Below are positions 29,440 through 36,828 of a DNA stretch of 64,000 nt, piece by piece (position 1 is the stretch's first letter; every line of letters starts with the position of its first letter). The stretch is taken from assembly GCA_002798295.1 (NCBI GenBank), contig NWQT01000017.1:1-64000 (forward strand), in the 5' to 3' direction. Position numbers and translations under genes: made by a program. The notes beneath the pieces are model-generated. The model did not search any database. It saw only the letters and a program-made list of their open reading frames with translations, and was not told the origin of the DNA. The stretch comes from Lysobacteraceae bacterium NML07-0707. GTDB taxonomy: Bacteria; Pseudomonadota; Gammaproteobacteria; Xanthomonadales; Xanthomonadaceae.

Positions 29440-30716
29440 AGCCCACACTCGCCCGCCTTGGCCTCACTGCGCTGATGACCTGTGCCGTGGGCATGGCGCT
29501 GGGGCAAGACCTGCGCCAGACCGAGCGCAAACTGCAGCAGTTGCGTGGCGAGTTGCAACAAATCGGCCAGGAGCGCCGTCGCCTTGAGGGTGAACGTGGA
29601 GAAGCCGCACGCGCCTTGCGCGCAGCGGACGAGTCCATTGCCCGCTCCGCACGCGCCCTGGCACAGACCCGCGAGGCCATCAGCCGCGAGCAGGCACAGC
29701 TGGCCGAGCTGGAGGCGCGCAATGCCCATCTTGAAGCCCGGCTTGCCAATCAGCGGCAGCAGCTGGCGCGCTGGGTGCGCGCGGCCTATCTCACCGGCCC
29801 GGAATCGGCCTTGAAGGTGATGCTCTCGCAAGACCAGATTCAAGAAGGCCAGCGTGACCTGGCCTATTACGGCGCCTTGCAGCGCCAGCGTGCTGCGCAG
29901 ATCCGGGCGATTTCCGAGCAGCTGGATGAAGCCAGGGCACTGCAACAGGCCATCGCCGACAAACAAGTACGACTGGCCGAGGCACGCCAAAAACAGCAGG
30001 CCGAACTTGCCGAGGTGGAAAAGCAGCGCAGCGAACGCGCCGAACTGCTGGGCAAGATTGACAGCCAGTATCAGGACAAGCGCAGCCGCGAGCAGGCGCT
30101 GGGACAAGATGCCGCCGCATTGGAGCAACTCCTTGCCCAGCTGCGCGCCACCGCCGCACGCGCCGAGCGTGAGCGCCGCGAGGCCGCTGCGCGCGCCCGC
30201 CGTGAGCAGGCGGCTGCCGAACGTCGTGCGCAACAGAGCGCTGCCCGTAGTCGCAATGAAAACCGCACCACGCGCTCGCGGCCAGGCGCAACGGCCAGCC
30301 GTCCGGCACCGCGCCCGGCTCCTGCGACCCCAGCGACCGTGGGCGGTGCTGGCTGGCCGCTCAATGGCCAGTTGCTGGCAAGTTTTGGCGGCACCATGCC
30401 CGATGGCGCGCGCAGCTCGGGGCTGCTGATTGCCGCCGCCGCAGGGGCGCCGGTGCGCGCCGTCGCCGATGGTCAGGTGGTGTTTGCCGAATGGATGAGC
30501 GGCTATGGCCTGCTGTGCATCATCGACCACGGCAATGGCTATATGAGCCTGTATGCCCATAACGATGCGCTGATGAAAGATGTCGGCAGCCGTGTCAGGC
30601 GCGGCGATACCATCGGCAGTGTCGGCAATTCTGGCGGGCAGGGACGGCCTGCGCTGTACTTTGAACTGCGCCGCGCCGGTCGCCCGGTCAATCCCAATGT
30701 CTGGCTGCGGCGCTGA
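29436..30716 (+). CDS. envC: EnvC-like amidase activator (degenerate LytM)
   Basis: In cell division EnvC activates periplasmic amidases AmiA/B. There is a signal peptide ([17 protein letters not shown]), a long coiled coil (residues about 25-255) broken by an Ala/Pro-rich linker, and a LytM (M23) domain at the C-terminus. The LytM zinc site is degenerate: [11 protein letters not shown] replaces the HxxxD region and LYFELRR replaces HxH, while LYAHND keeps one His. Loss of the site is the EnvC pattern, so it should act as an activator and not a hydrolase. ctpA follows in the same operon. Confidence 0.9.
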   Translation: MKPTLARLGLTALMTCAVGMALGQDLRQTERKLQQLRGELQQIGQERRRLEGERGEAARALRAADESIARSARALAQTREAISREQAQLAELEARNAHLEARLANQRQQLARWVRAAYLTGPESALKVMLSQDQIQEGQRDLAYYGALQRQRAAQIRAISEQLDEARALQQAIADKQVRLAEARQKQQAELAEVEKQRSERAELLGKIDSQYQDKRSREQALGQDAAALEQLLAQLRATAARAERERREAAARARREQAAAERRAQQSAARSRNENRTTRSRPGATASRPAPRPAPATPATVGGAGWPLNGQLLASFGGTMPDGARSSGLLIAAAAGAPVRAVADGQVVFAEWMSGYGLLCIIDHGNGYMSLYAHNDALMKDVGSRVRRGDTIGSVGNSGGQGRPALYFELRRAGRPVNPNVWLRR

Positions 30717-30762
30717 CCTGCCTGACGCATAATCCTTTCATTCCTTGTCAGAGCTGTTGCCG

Positions 30763-32079
30763 ATGCGCCTTCGTCCCCTGATTCTTGCCGCCGCCCTTAT
30801 CTTTGCCCTGCCCGCAATGGCACAGCAAAACGCGGCTCCAGGCCCGGCAGCGGCGATGGATGAGCGCCGCAGCCGCCATGTGCCGCTGGATGAAATCCGT
30901 TATTTCGTCAGCATCTATAACGCCATTCGCGAAGCCTATGTCGAGCCGGTGGCAGACAAAAAACTGATGCACTCGGCATTGCGCGGCCTGCTGCTCGACC
31001 TTGACCCGCACAGCGTGTATTTCGATGCGCAGGCGGCCAAGGATTTCAACGAAGACACCATCGGCGCGTATGAAGGCGTGGGCGTTGAATTGCAACAACA
31101 GCCAGGCCCGGTACTGAAAATCATCGCCCCGCTGGAAGGCGGGCCTGCCGAACGCGCCGGGCTGCGCTCGGGTGACATCATCACTGCCATCGACGGTCAG
31201 GCCATCAATGACGCCACAGGCAGCACGCCACTGCGCGGCGTGGCCGGCAGTGAAGTGAAGGTCACAGTGCAGCGCGAAGGGCGCGCGCCTTTCGAGGTCA
31301 GCCTGAAGCGCGAACGCATCCAGCTGCAAAGCGTGCGCAGTCGCATGCTGGAGCCAGGCTTTGGCTATATCCGCATCAGCCGCTTCCAAACCGGCACCGG
31401 TGAGGACTTTGGCAAAGCGCTGCAAACACTGCAGACACAGGCTGGCGTGCCGCTCAAGGGAGTGTTGATTGACCTGCGCGGCAATCCCGGCGGCCTGCTC
31501 GGGCCTGCAGTAAAAATCGCCGATGACTTGCTGGATGAGGGCCTGATTGTCAGCACTCGTGGCCGCGCGCCCAATAGCGAAATTCGCAACCATGCCAGCC
31601 CCGGTGATTTGCTGGCAGGCACCCCGGTCATGGTATTGCTCGATGCCGGCTCTGCCAGCGCCTCCGAAGTCCTGGCCGCTGCCCTGCGCGATAACCGCCG
31701 CGCCCGCATCATCGGCAGTCGCAGCTTTGGCAAAGGCTCGGTACAGAGCTTTTTGCCGCTGCCCAATGGCGATGCGGTCAAGCTGACCACCGCCCGCTAC
31801 TACACGCCCAGCGGACGCTCGATTCAGGGGGTGGGCATCGAACCGGATGTTGTTTTGCTGCCAGAAAATGAAACCGCCCCCAGCCACTATAGCGAAGCCA
31901 GCCTGCCTGGCCACCTGCAAGGCGAGGACGAGCCTGAAAGCAAGCTGGCCGGAGAAAACGCCGGCCATGTATTGCCCGGCGATGCGCCTATCCAGGCGGC
32001 GCTGGCCGAATTGAAAAACCCGGGCAGCCTGCCGCAACCCAAGGCTCCCCATTCAGAAGATAAGACTGCCGCTGAGTAA
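30763..32079 (+). CDS. ctpA: S41 carboxyl-terminal processing protease
   Basis: This periplasmic protease has a signal peptide (LRPLILAAALIFALPAMA) and a PDZ domain (GVGVELQQQPGPVLKIIAPLEGGPAERAGL). The S41 catalytic domain has the Ser in LDAGSASASEVLAA and the Lys in GSRSFGKGSVQSF. About 438 residues from the ATG at 30763, a normal length. Its place after envC is common in gammaproteobacteria, suggesting a role in controlling cell-wall hydrolase activity. It converges with oleB, 3 bp apart. Confidence 0.94.
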   Translation: MRLRPLILAAALIFALPAMAQQNAAPGPAAAMDERRSRHVPLDEIRYFVSIYNAIREAYVEPVADKKLMHSALRGLLLDLDPHSVYFDAQAAKDFNEDTIGAYEGVGVELQQQPGPVLKIIAPLEGGPAERAGLRSGDIITAIDGQAINDATGSTPLRGVAGSEVKVTVQREGRAPFEVSLKRERIQLQSVRSRMLEPGFGYIRISRFQTGTGEDFGKALQTLQTQAGVPLKGVLIDLRGNPGGLLGPAVKIADDLLDEGLIVSTRGRAPNSEIRNHASPGDLLAGTPVMVLLDAGSASASEVLAAALRDNRRARIIGSRSFGKGSVQSFLPLPNGDAVKLTTARYYTPSGRSIQGVGIEPDVVLLPENETAPSHYSEASLPGHLQGEDEPESKLAGENAGHVLPGDAPIQAALAELKNPGSLPQPKAPHSEDKTAAE

Positions 32080-32082
32080 AAC

Positions 32083-33000
32083 TCAGGCCAGCGGGTTGGC
32101 ATCCAGAAACGCGCGGATCATCCCCGGCAATTCTTCGCGCTTGTCTTCCAGCACATAGTGGCTGGCATCCGGGTAAGCCTGCACCTCGGCATGGGGCAGT
32201 GCCTTCTGGAAGCCGGCCAAGAAGTGATGGTCAAACACGAAGTCGCGCAAACCCCAGCCAATAAACGCCGGGCGGTCGGCATAGCTGGGCAGTTTTTCCG
32301 CTGCTGCCTGCAACAACGGCCAGGCACGGTCGCGTGCATCCAGCGGAATATCCTGCATGAAGCGCAGGGTGGCGATGGCGTCCTGCCAGCCGTCGTACAC
32401 ACTGGAATAGGCTTGCTTGATGGCAGGCTCCAGAATCCGCACCGTGCCGAAGGCCGCAGCGCCACGCGCAAACAGGTTGAAACGGCGAATCAGCCAGCCA
32501 CCCAGGCGCGAATGCCTGCCCATGGCGATCTGCCAGGGCATCGGCTTTTCTGCCGGCAGCGGAAAGGCCGCGGTATTGGTGATGACCAGCCGCTTGATTT
32601 GCTCGCCATGCTGCAAACCCCAGCCAAAGCCAATCATGCCGCCCCAGTCGTGTACGGCCAGGGTCAGCGACCCGTTGATACCCAGATGCTTCAGCAAGGC
32701 ATCGACATCCTCAATACGTGAGGCCAGGGTGTAGTCATAGCGCGGCTGTGCGCCTTTGGCATCGTCCGGCTTGTCCGACAGACCCATGCCGATATGGTCA
32801 GGCACGATGCAGCGATACTTGTCGCGCAACGCCAGTACCAGATGCCGCCAGTAATAGCTCCACGACGGATTGCCGTGCAGCATCAGCACCACCTCGCCAT
32901 CGCGCGGGCCTTCGTCCAGATAGCGCATCCAGATGCCCGGCCGCACCTCCAGGCGCTGCGGCTTGAAGGGATAGTCGGGGCGGTAAACTGTCGTTGTCAC
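32083..33000 (-). CDS. oleB: OleB, beta-lactone decarboxylase
   Basis: This alpha/beta hydrolase of the haloalkane dehalogenase type decarboxylates the cis-beta-lactone made by OleC to a long-chain cis-olefin. The 305 residues show HGNPSWSYYWRHLV, GMGLSDKPDDA and the nucleophile Asp in LAVHDWGGMIGFGW, with the His near the C-terminus in DASHYVLED. It is 13 bp downstream of oleA, the usual order. oleC, normally next, is absent; ctpA converges instead. Confidence 0.9.
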   Translation of the reverse strand: MTTTVYRPDYPFKPQRLEVRPGIWMRYLDEGPRDGEVVLMLHGNPSWSYYWRHLVLALRDKYRCIVPDHIGMGLSDKPDDAKGAQPRYDYTLASRIEDVDALLKHLGINGSLTLAVHDWGGMIGFGWGLQHGEQIKRLVITNTAAFPLPAEKPMPWQIAMGRHSRLGGWLIRRFNLFARGAAAFGTVRILEPAIKQAYSSVYDGWQDAIATLRFMQDIPLDARDRAWPLLQAAAEKLPSYADRPAFIGWGLRDFVFDHHFLAGFQKALPHAEVQAYPDASHYVLEDKREELPGMIRAFLDANPLA

Positions 33001-33013
33001 GGCAACAGGCTGC

Positions 33014-34030
33014 TCACCACACCACTTCGGACATGGTGCAGTTCAGCCCCGAGCCGATGCCGAGCAGGGCGATGCGGTTGCCTTTCTTCAGGCGACCGGC
33101 CTGCTTGAGCTTGGAGAGCACAATCGGCACGGAAGCTGGGCCAATATTGCCGTGCTCGCCGAAAATGGTCATGACTTTTGCCGGGTCAATGCCCAGGCTC
33201 TGAATCAGGCTCTGGGTATGCACTTTGCTGACCTGGTGCACCACGAACTGGTCAATCTCCTGCACCGCCCAACCCATGGCTTCACGGGCGACATTGAAGG
33301 TCTTTTGCGCCAGTTGCATGCCCTGAATCAGCAGCTGCCGGGTATCGGTCACCATGCGGTCGAGGTTGCCGCGACACAGGGTGTTCCATTCGGTCGCAGA
33401 GCGGGTCACGCCGCCTTTGTAGCGCGGCGCGTCCGGGGCAAGCTCGGCGCGTGCCAGCACCATCGCCGCCGCCCCGGAGCCCAGCGTCAGTGTTGCCAGC
33501 TCGTTGCGGAATTCTTCTTCGGTCGAATCCGGGCGCAGCATGCGCTCGATGGTTTTTTCGTAAGCCAGGTCAGCGGTTTCGCCATCCACGACCAGCGCGT
33601 AGTCGATTTCGCCACGCTCCAGCATGCGCGCGGCCATGTCCATGCCATTGACAAAGGCAAGGCACGCATTGGCAACGTCATAGTTTTGGCAGGTATCGGC
33701 CACTTTCAGATTGCCCGCCACGATGCTGGCGGTGGACGGCTCCAGATAGTCGCGGCTTACCGAAGTGCTGACCAAAAGCCCCAGCTTGTCCGCGCTGATG
33801 CCGGCATCCTGCAATGCCAGCACACCGGCTTCAGTCGCCGCATCGCTGGAGAGCTTGTCGCTGCCCCACAGGCGGCGGGCATGAATCCCGGCAATGTCTT
33901 TCAATACATCCACACGGATACCCAGCCGGTCAAGCGTGGGCTTCAGGCGCTCGTTGATTTCCTCAGAGGTAACCTTGTGCGGCGCATCCACATGCGCGAT
34001 ACCAACGATGGCGACATTATTGAAAAGCAT
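33014..34030 (-). CDS. oleA: OleA, head-to-head acyl-CoA condensing thiolase
   Basis: OleA joins two fatty acyl-CoAs to a 2-alkyl-3-ketoacid, the first step of long-chain olefin synthesis. The 338-residue KAS-III-like fold has Cys123 in VANACLAFVNG, Glu97 in SRDYLEPSTAS (the OleA-specific base), His in FVVHQVSKVH and Asn in EHGNIGPAS. A -10-like TAAAAT lies at 34062-34067, about 30 bp upstream. A hairpin separates it from the sulfide module. Confidence 0.93.
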   Translation of the reverse strand: MLFNNVAIVGIAHVDAPHKVTSEEINERLKPTLDRLGIRVDVLKDIAGIHARRLWGSDKLSSDAATEAGVLALQDAGISADKLGLLVSTSVSRDYLEPSTASIVAGNLKVADTCQNYDVANACLAFVNGMDMAARMLERGEIDYALVVDGETADLAYEKTIERMLRPDSTEEEFRNELATLTLGSGAAAMVLARAELAPDAPRYKGGVTRSATEWNTLCRGNLDRMVTDTRQLLIQGMQLAQKTFNVAREAMGWAVQEIDQFVVHQVSKVHTQSLIQSLGIDPAKVMTIFGEHGNIGPASVPIVLSKLKQAGRLKKGNRIALLGIGSGLNCTMSEVVW

Positions 34031-34085
34031 GGCGGCGAGCTGGTCAGAAAAAGACCGGCGATTTTAGCAGAAATAGCACCCGAGA

Positions 34086-34113
34086 CGCCGAGCCCGGTAC
34101 CCTGGGCTCGGCG
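34086..34113 (-). terminator. hairpin between DUF1641 gene and oleA
   Basis: CGCCGAGCCC and GGGCTCGGCG form a perfect 10-bp stem with an 8-base loop, right after the DUF1641 stop. No U-run follows directly. It probably ends or slows transcription from the upstream module before the oleA promoter. Confidence 0.6.
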
Positions 34114-34119
34114 AGTATG

Positions 34120-34563
34120 TCAATCTTCTGGCATCGGCATCGCCATCAGCCGTGCCTGCCGACCAAGAAGACGCAGAAGGCCGATCACCACCAGCAAGCC
34201 ACGCCGCACATCCTGATCGCGATTGATGAGCCCAATTGCCTGCCAGACACTCGGTAGTTGCGTGCTGTCAGCAGCCTGTTCCAACGCATATTCCATGCCG
34301 TTGTGGAGATTAAACATGGCCGAGCTGGCCTCCTCGAAGCCGCGGGCAAGCTTCTGAATCATCGCATCATCGGCCAGATCCACCACATCGGCCAACGCCG
34401 AGAGCGCATCCACGCCATTGTGCAGACGGCCGCTTTGCAGCAGCGGTGCCAGCTTGTCGATCAACGCCGCCAGCCCGGCCAGGGTGGCTGGATCATTGAA
34501 CTGCGGATTGCTGACGAAGAACTTTTCCAGTGTATTTCCAGATTGCATGTCATTCGTGTTCAT
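34120..34563 (-). CDS. DUF1641 family protein
   Basis: About 147 residues from the ATG at 34563, which has GGGAGGGAG upstream; the frame is open further but the upstream part overlaps the flavoprotein gene. It contains LAALIDKLAPLLQSGRLHNGVDALSALADVVDLADDAMIQ and an AIGLINRDQDVRRGLLVVIGLLRLLG tail, the DUF1641 pattern. Such proteins are often encoded next to sulfide:quinone-reductase-like flavoproteins, as here. They may anchor or partner the enzyme; the function is not known. Confidence 0.82.
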   Translation of the reverse strand: MNTNDMQSGNTLEKFFVSNPQFNDPATLAGLAALIDKLAPLLQSGRLHNGVDALSALADVVDLADDAMIQKLARGFEEASSAMFNLHNGMEYALEQAADSTQLPSVWQAIGLINRDQDVRRGLLVVIGLLRLLGRQARLMAMPMPED

Positions 34564-34577
34564 GTCTCCCTCCCGGC

Positions 34578-35777
34578 TCATACCATGCCCCGAGCCACCG
34601 CCCAGTAGCCACCACGGTTGAACGCCTTGCGCATCAGCCCGCCGATCTTGGTCGGCGGTGTTGGCAGTACATCCACCTGATAGTCGTACCAAAGCGGCAT
34701 GCCAGCCTCCAGCCCCATCTGCGCGACCGCCTGAACCCGGCCATCGTATTCGGCCACGGTCTGACCGATACGCATCAGCCCGGCGATGTTGTCGCAAACC
34801 ACCGGCGACTGGTTGTGACAACTACCACCGGCCTTGCTGATCGGCAGATCCACGGTATCGCCCATAACAAACACATTGGGATGACCTTCCAGTTGCAGGC
34901 TGGCGCGATCGGTCGGCAACCAGCCTTCATTGTTCGGCGCCTGCGAGATGCCGGAATTGAGTACCGCATCCACCGCGCGGATCGGTGGGGTCTGCATCAG
35001 GATGTCGAATGGCTCAGCCTCGCCTTCCTCCGAATACGCCACTTTCGCCTTAGCATCCACCCGCTGCAGAGTGAAGCCGCGTTTGTGGATGATGCCCTTG
35101 GAATCGAAGATCGCCGGCAATACTTCACAAGTCGCCTTTTGCAGGAACAGACAGTTACGCAACAGCTGCGAAACGGTCGGATAGGTATAGACAATCTCCA
35201 CCTGCTCGCGCACGCCGCGACGGCGCAGATATTCATCCAGCATCAGCGTGGTTTCGATCGGTGCGATACCACACTGGTGCGGCACATTCGGCGTGGTCGG
35301 GAAAGTCACGCCAATGAACACCCGACCACGTTCCAACTGCGAAAGCTTGCGGTAAAGCTGCATTGCCGGGGCATGCAGATAGAAATGATCTCCAGCTTCG
35401 CGCAGGCCGGGAATGCGCTCGGGTACAGGCACGCAGCCGGTGGACACCACCAGATAGTCGTAATCACGCACGCCTGCCGATGCCAGTCGCAGCCGGCTGT
35501 TGGCGAACTCGAAACCTTCCACCTCATCGATCAGCAGATTCACCTCTGGACGCAACAGGCTAAAAAGCGGTCGCCGCAGCTCATTCTTGTAGAACATGCC
35601 AAACGCCACATACATGAAAGCCGGTTTGTAGTAATGCCAGGGGTTGTTGGAGACCAAAGTAATCCGCACCTTACCGCGGCGGATTTCCGGTCTGAGTTTG
35701 GCGACCAAATTGTTGGCGGTCATAGTGCCGCCGATGCCGCCACCGACGACGATGATTTCCTGCAAGCTTGAAGACAT
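34578..35777 (-). CDS. sulfide:quinone oxidoreductase-like flavoprotein
   Basis: The 399 residues fold as an FAD/NAD(P)-dependent disulfide-reductase-like enzyme. The dinucleotide motif is EIIVVGGGIGGTMTANNL (residues 8-25) and the FAD-binding GDTVDLP is near 307. Cysteines lie at 115, 169, 209, 217, 320 and 328. Cys169 and Cys320/328 sit roughly where SQR has its redox pair. The C-terminal MPLWYDYQVDVLPTPP region resembles SQR. Its likely job is oxidation of sulfide or persulfide with electrons to quinone. It lies between an IscU-like gene and DUF1641. Confidence 0.82.
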   Translation of the reverse strand: MSSSLQEIIVVGGGIGGTMTANNLVAKLRPEIRRGKVRITLVSNNPWHYYKPAFMYVAFGMFYKNELRRPLFSLLRPEVNLLIDEVEGFEFANSRLRLASAGVRDYDYLVVSTGCVPVPERIPGLREAGDHFYLHAPAMQLYRKLSQLERGRVFIGVTFPTTPNVPHQCGIAPIETTLMLDEYLRRRGVREQVEIVYTYPTVSQLLRNCLFLQKATCEVLPAIFDSKGIIHKRGFTLQRVDAKAKVAYSEEGEAEPFDILMQTPPIRAVDAVLNSGISQAPNNEGWLPTDRASLQLEGHPNVFVMGDTVDLPISKAGGSCHNQSPVVCDNIAGLMRIGQTVAEYDGRVQAVAQMGLEAGMPLWYDYQVDVLPTPPTKIGGLMRKAFNRGGYWAVARGMV

Positions 35778-35816
35778 GGCAATCTCCTTTGGTATAGGGT
35801 CAATGCATCAGGTCAG

Positions 35817-36281
35817 TTACTTGCTCCCTGGTGTTGTCCCGGCTTGATTTCCATCCGCCAGGGTGAATAGCTGTGCCAGTGCGTCCAGCGGCAGCAAAGC
35901 CGCCGCATGCCGGGCAGGCATGGCATGCGCCAGCGCGAATACCTCGAACTCGGGCCAATCACAATGTCCCTCGCCCTGTTGCAGCAATTGCCGCAATTGC
36001 TCGCGTACCCGCAAAATTTCCGCCTGCCCAAGCCCTGGCACATGCTGCAGCACGATCGCGGTAGACGCCTGCCCAAGTGCACAGGCGCGCACCCGGTAAC
36101 CAAGCGCATCCACCCGGCCATCACGGATCAGGGCATCAAGGGTCAGCTGGCTACCGCATAACGGGCTGGAGACGGCCACCGACAGAGCCGGTGGCGAAGC
36201 CAGACGCACATCACGCCGAACCCGCGGCGTATGGGTTTTCAGCGCCTGATAAAGGTGATCGGCATCTTGCCGAGGATCCAC
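35817..36281 (-). CDS. IscU/NifU-like Fe-S scaffold protein
   Basis: The 154 residues have the three scaffold cysteines at 42 (SSPLCGSQLTLDAL), 67 (VRACALGQAS) and 107 (GEGHCDWPEF), spaced like IscU Cys37, 63 and 106. The residue after CG is Ser where IscU has Asp. It starts at a GTG with AAGGGG upstream. It leads the module, 39 bp before the SQR-like gene. No IscS or other Isc partner is nearby. It may take persulfide sulfur made by its neighbour, or protect against it; this is inference. Confidence 0.75.
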   Translation of the reverse strand: MDPRQDADHLYQALKTHTPRVRRDVRLASPPALSVAVSSPLCGSQLTLDALIRDGRVDALGYRVRACALGQASTAIVLQHVPGLGQAEILRVREQLRQLLQQGEGHCDWPEFEVFALAHAMPARHAAALLPLDALAQLFTLADGNQAGTTPGSK

Positions 36282-36391
36282 GGCTGCATCCCCTTCGCAA
36301 ACGTGCTTGGCAGGAATCTACCGCAATCATGATCGCCAGTCTTGCTGCATGACAGCAGCCGGTTAGCGACGCCAATCTGGAATCCACAGGC

Positions 36392-36700
36392 TTAGCGTGC
36401 GCAACGCCAGGCCGCAAAGCGCTGCATACCTTCAACCGGTTCGCTCAGGGGGTGAATATCGGTCGCCGGCATTGTCACTGCCCTGTTGCGCGCCAGTGTT
36501 TCCAGCTCCTCAGTCACCTTGATGGCATTGCGACGGTACAGCGAAACCTTGTCAGTTACTTCCACCTCAATTTCCCCCACAGGCTCACAACCTTGCGGCG
36601 CAGCACGCAAAACCCGCACCTTCTGAGCCTCGGGTTGAATCGGCACCCAAGTGCAGGCGGTCAGTGTCAGGACAAAGGCAGCAGCAACGGCAAGGCGCAT
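36392..36700 (-). CDS. DUF4156-like small lipoprotein
   Basis: About 102 residues from the ATG at 36700 (TGGAGAG upstream). There is a signal peptide with lipobox LTLTACTW, then VPIQPEAQKVRVLRAAPQGCEPVGEIEV, resembling DUF4156 lipoproteins, whose role is unknown. The remaining two cysteines (CEP and WRCAR) could form a disulfide. A terminator-like hairpin lies just upstream of the ribosome binding site. Confidence 0.75.
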   Translation of the reverse strand: MRLAVAAAFVLTLTACTWVPIQPEAQKVRVLRAAPQGCEPVGEIEVEVTDKVSLYRRNAIKVTEELETLARNRAVTMPATDIHPLSEPVEGMQRFAAWRCAR

Positions 36701-36722
36701 CGGACTCTCCAAAGTAAAACGA

Positions 36723-36749
36723 CAATGCCCGCCATTGTGGCGGGCATTG
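36723..36749 (-). terminator. hairpin after M16 peptidase gene, before DUF4156 gene
   Basis: CAATGCCCGCCA and TGGCGGGCATTG form a perfect 12-bp stem with a 3-base loop. On the minus strand it is followed by TCGTTTTACTTT, a T-rich tail, so it is a good intrinsic terminator for the M16 gene. It ends less than 15 bp from the next ribosome binding site, leaving no room for a promoter between them. Confidence 0.8.
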
Positions 36750-36828
36750 GGTAACAAATGGAACATTCACCACGATTTCGTTCAGTAAATACTGCTCCGT
36801 CGACACTTCCCCGCCGGAGCATCGTGGC

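Noticed and set aside
29436-30716. EnvC-like protein as an active M23 endopeptidase
   Set aside because: The first His/Asp ligands and the HxH motif are missing (LYFEL), so it should be an activator and not an enzyme.
28300-33000. Search for oleC between oleB and oleD
   Set aside because: All genes in this span are identified (gpmI, envC, ctpA and others) and none carries an AMP-binding signature such as YTSGSTGxPKG.
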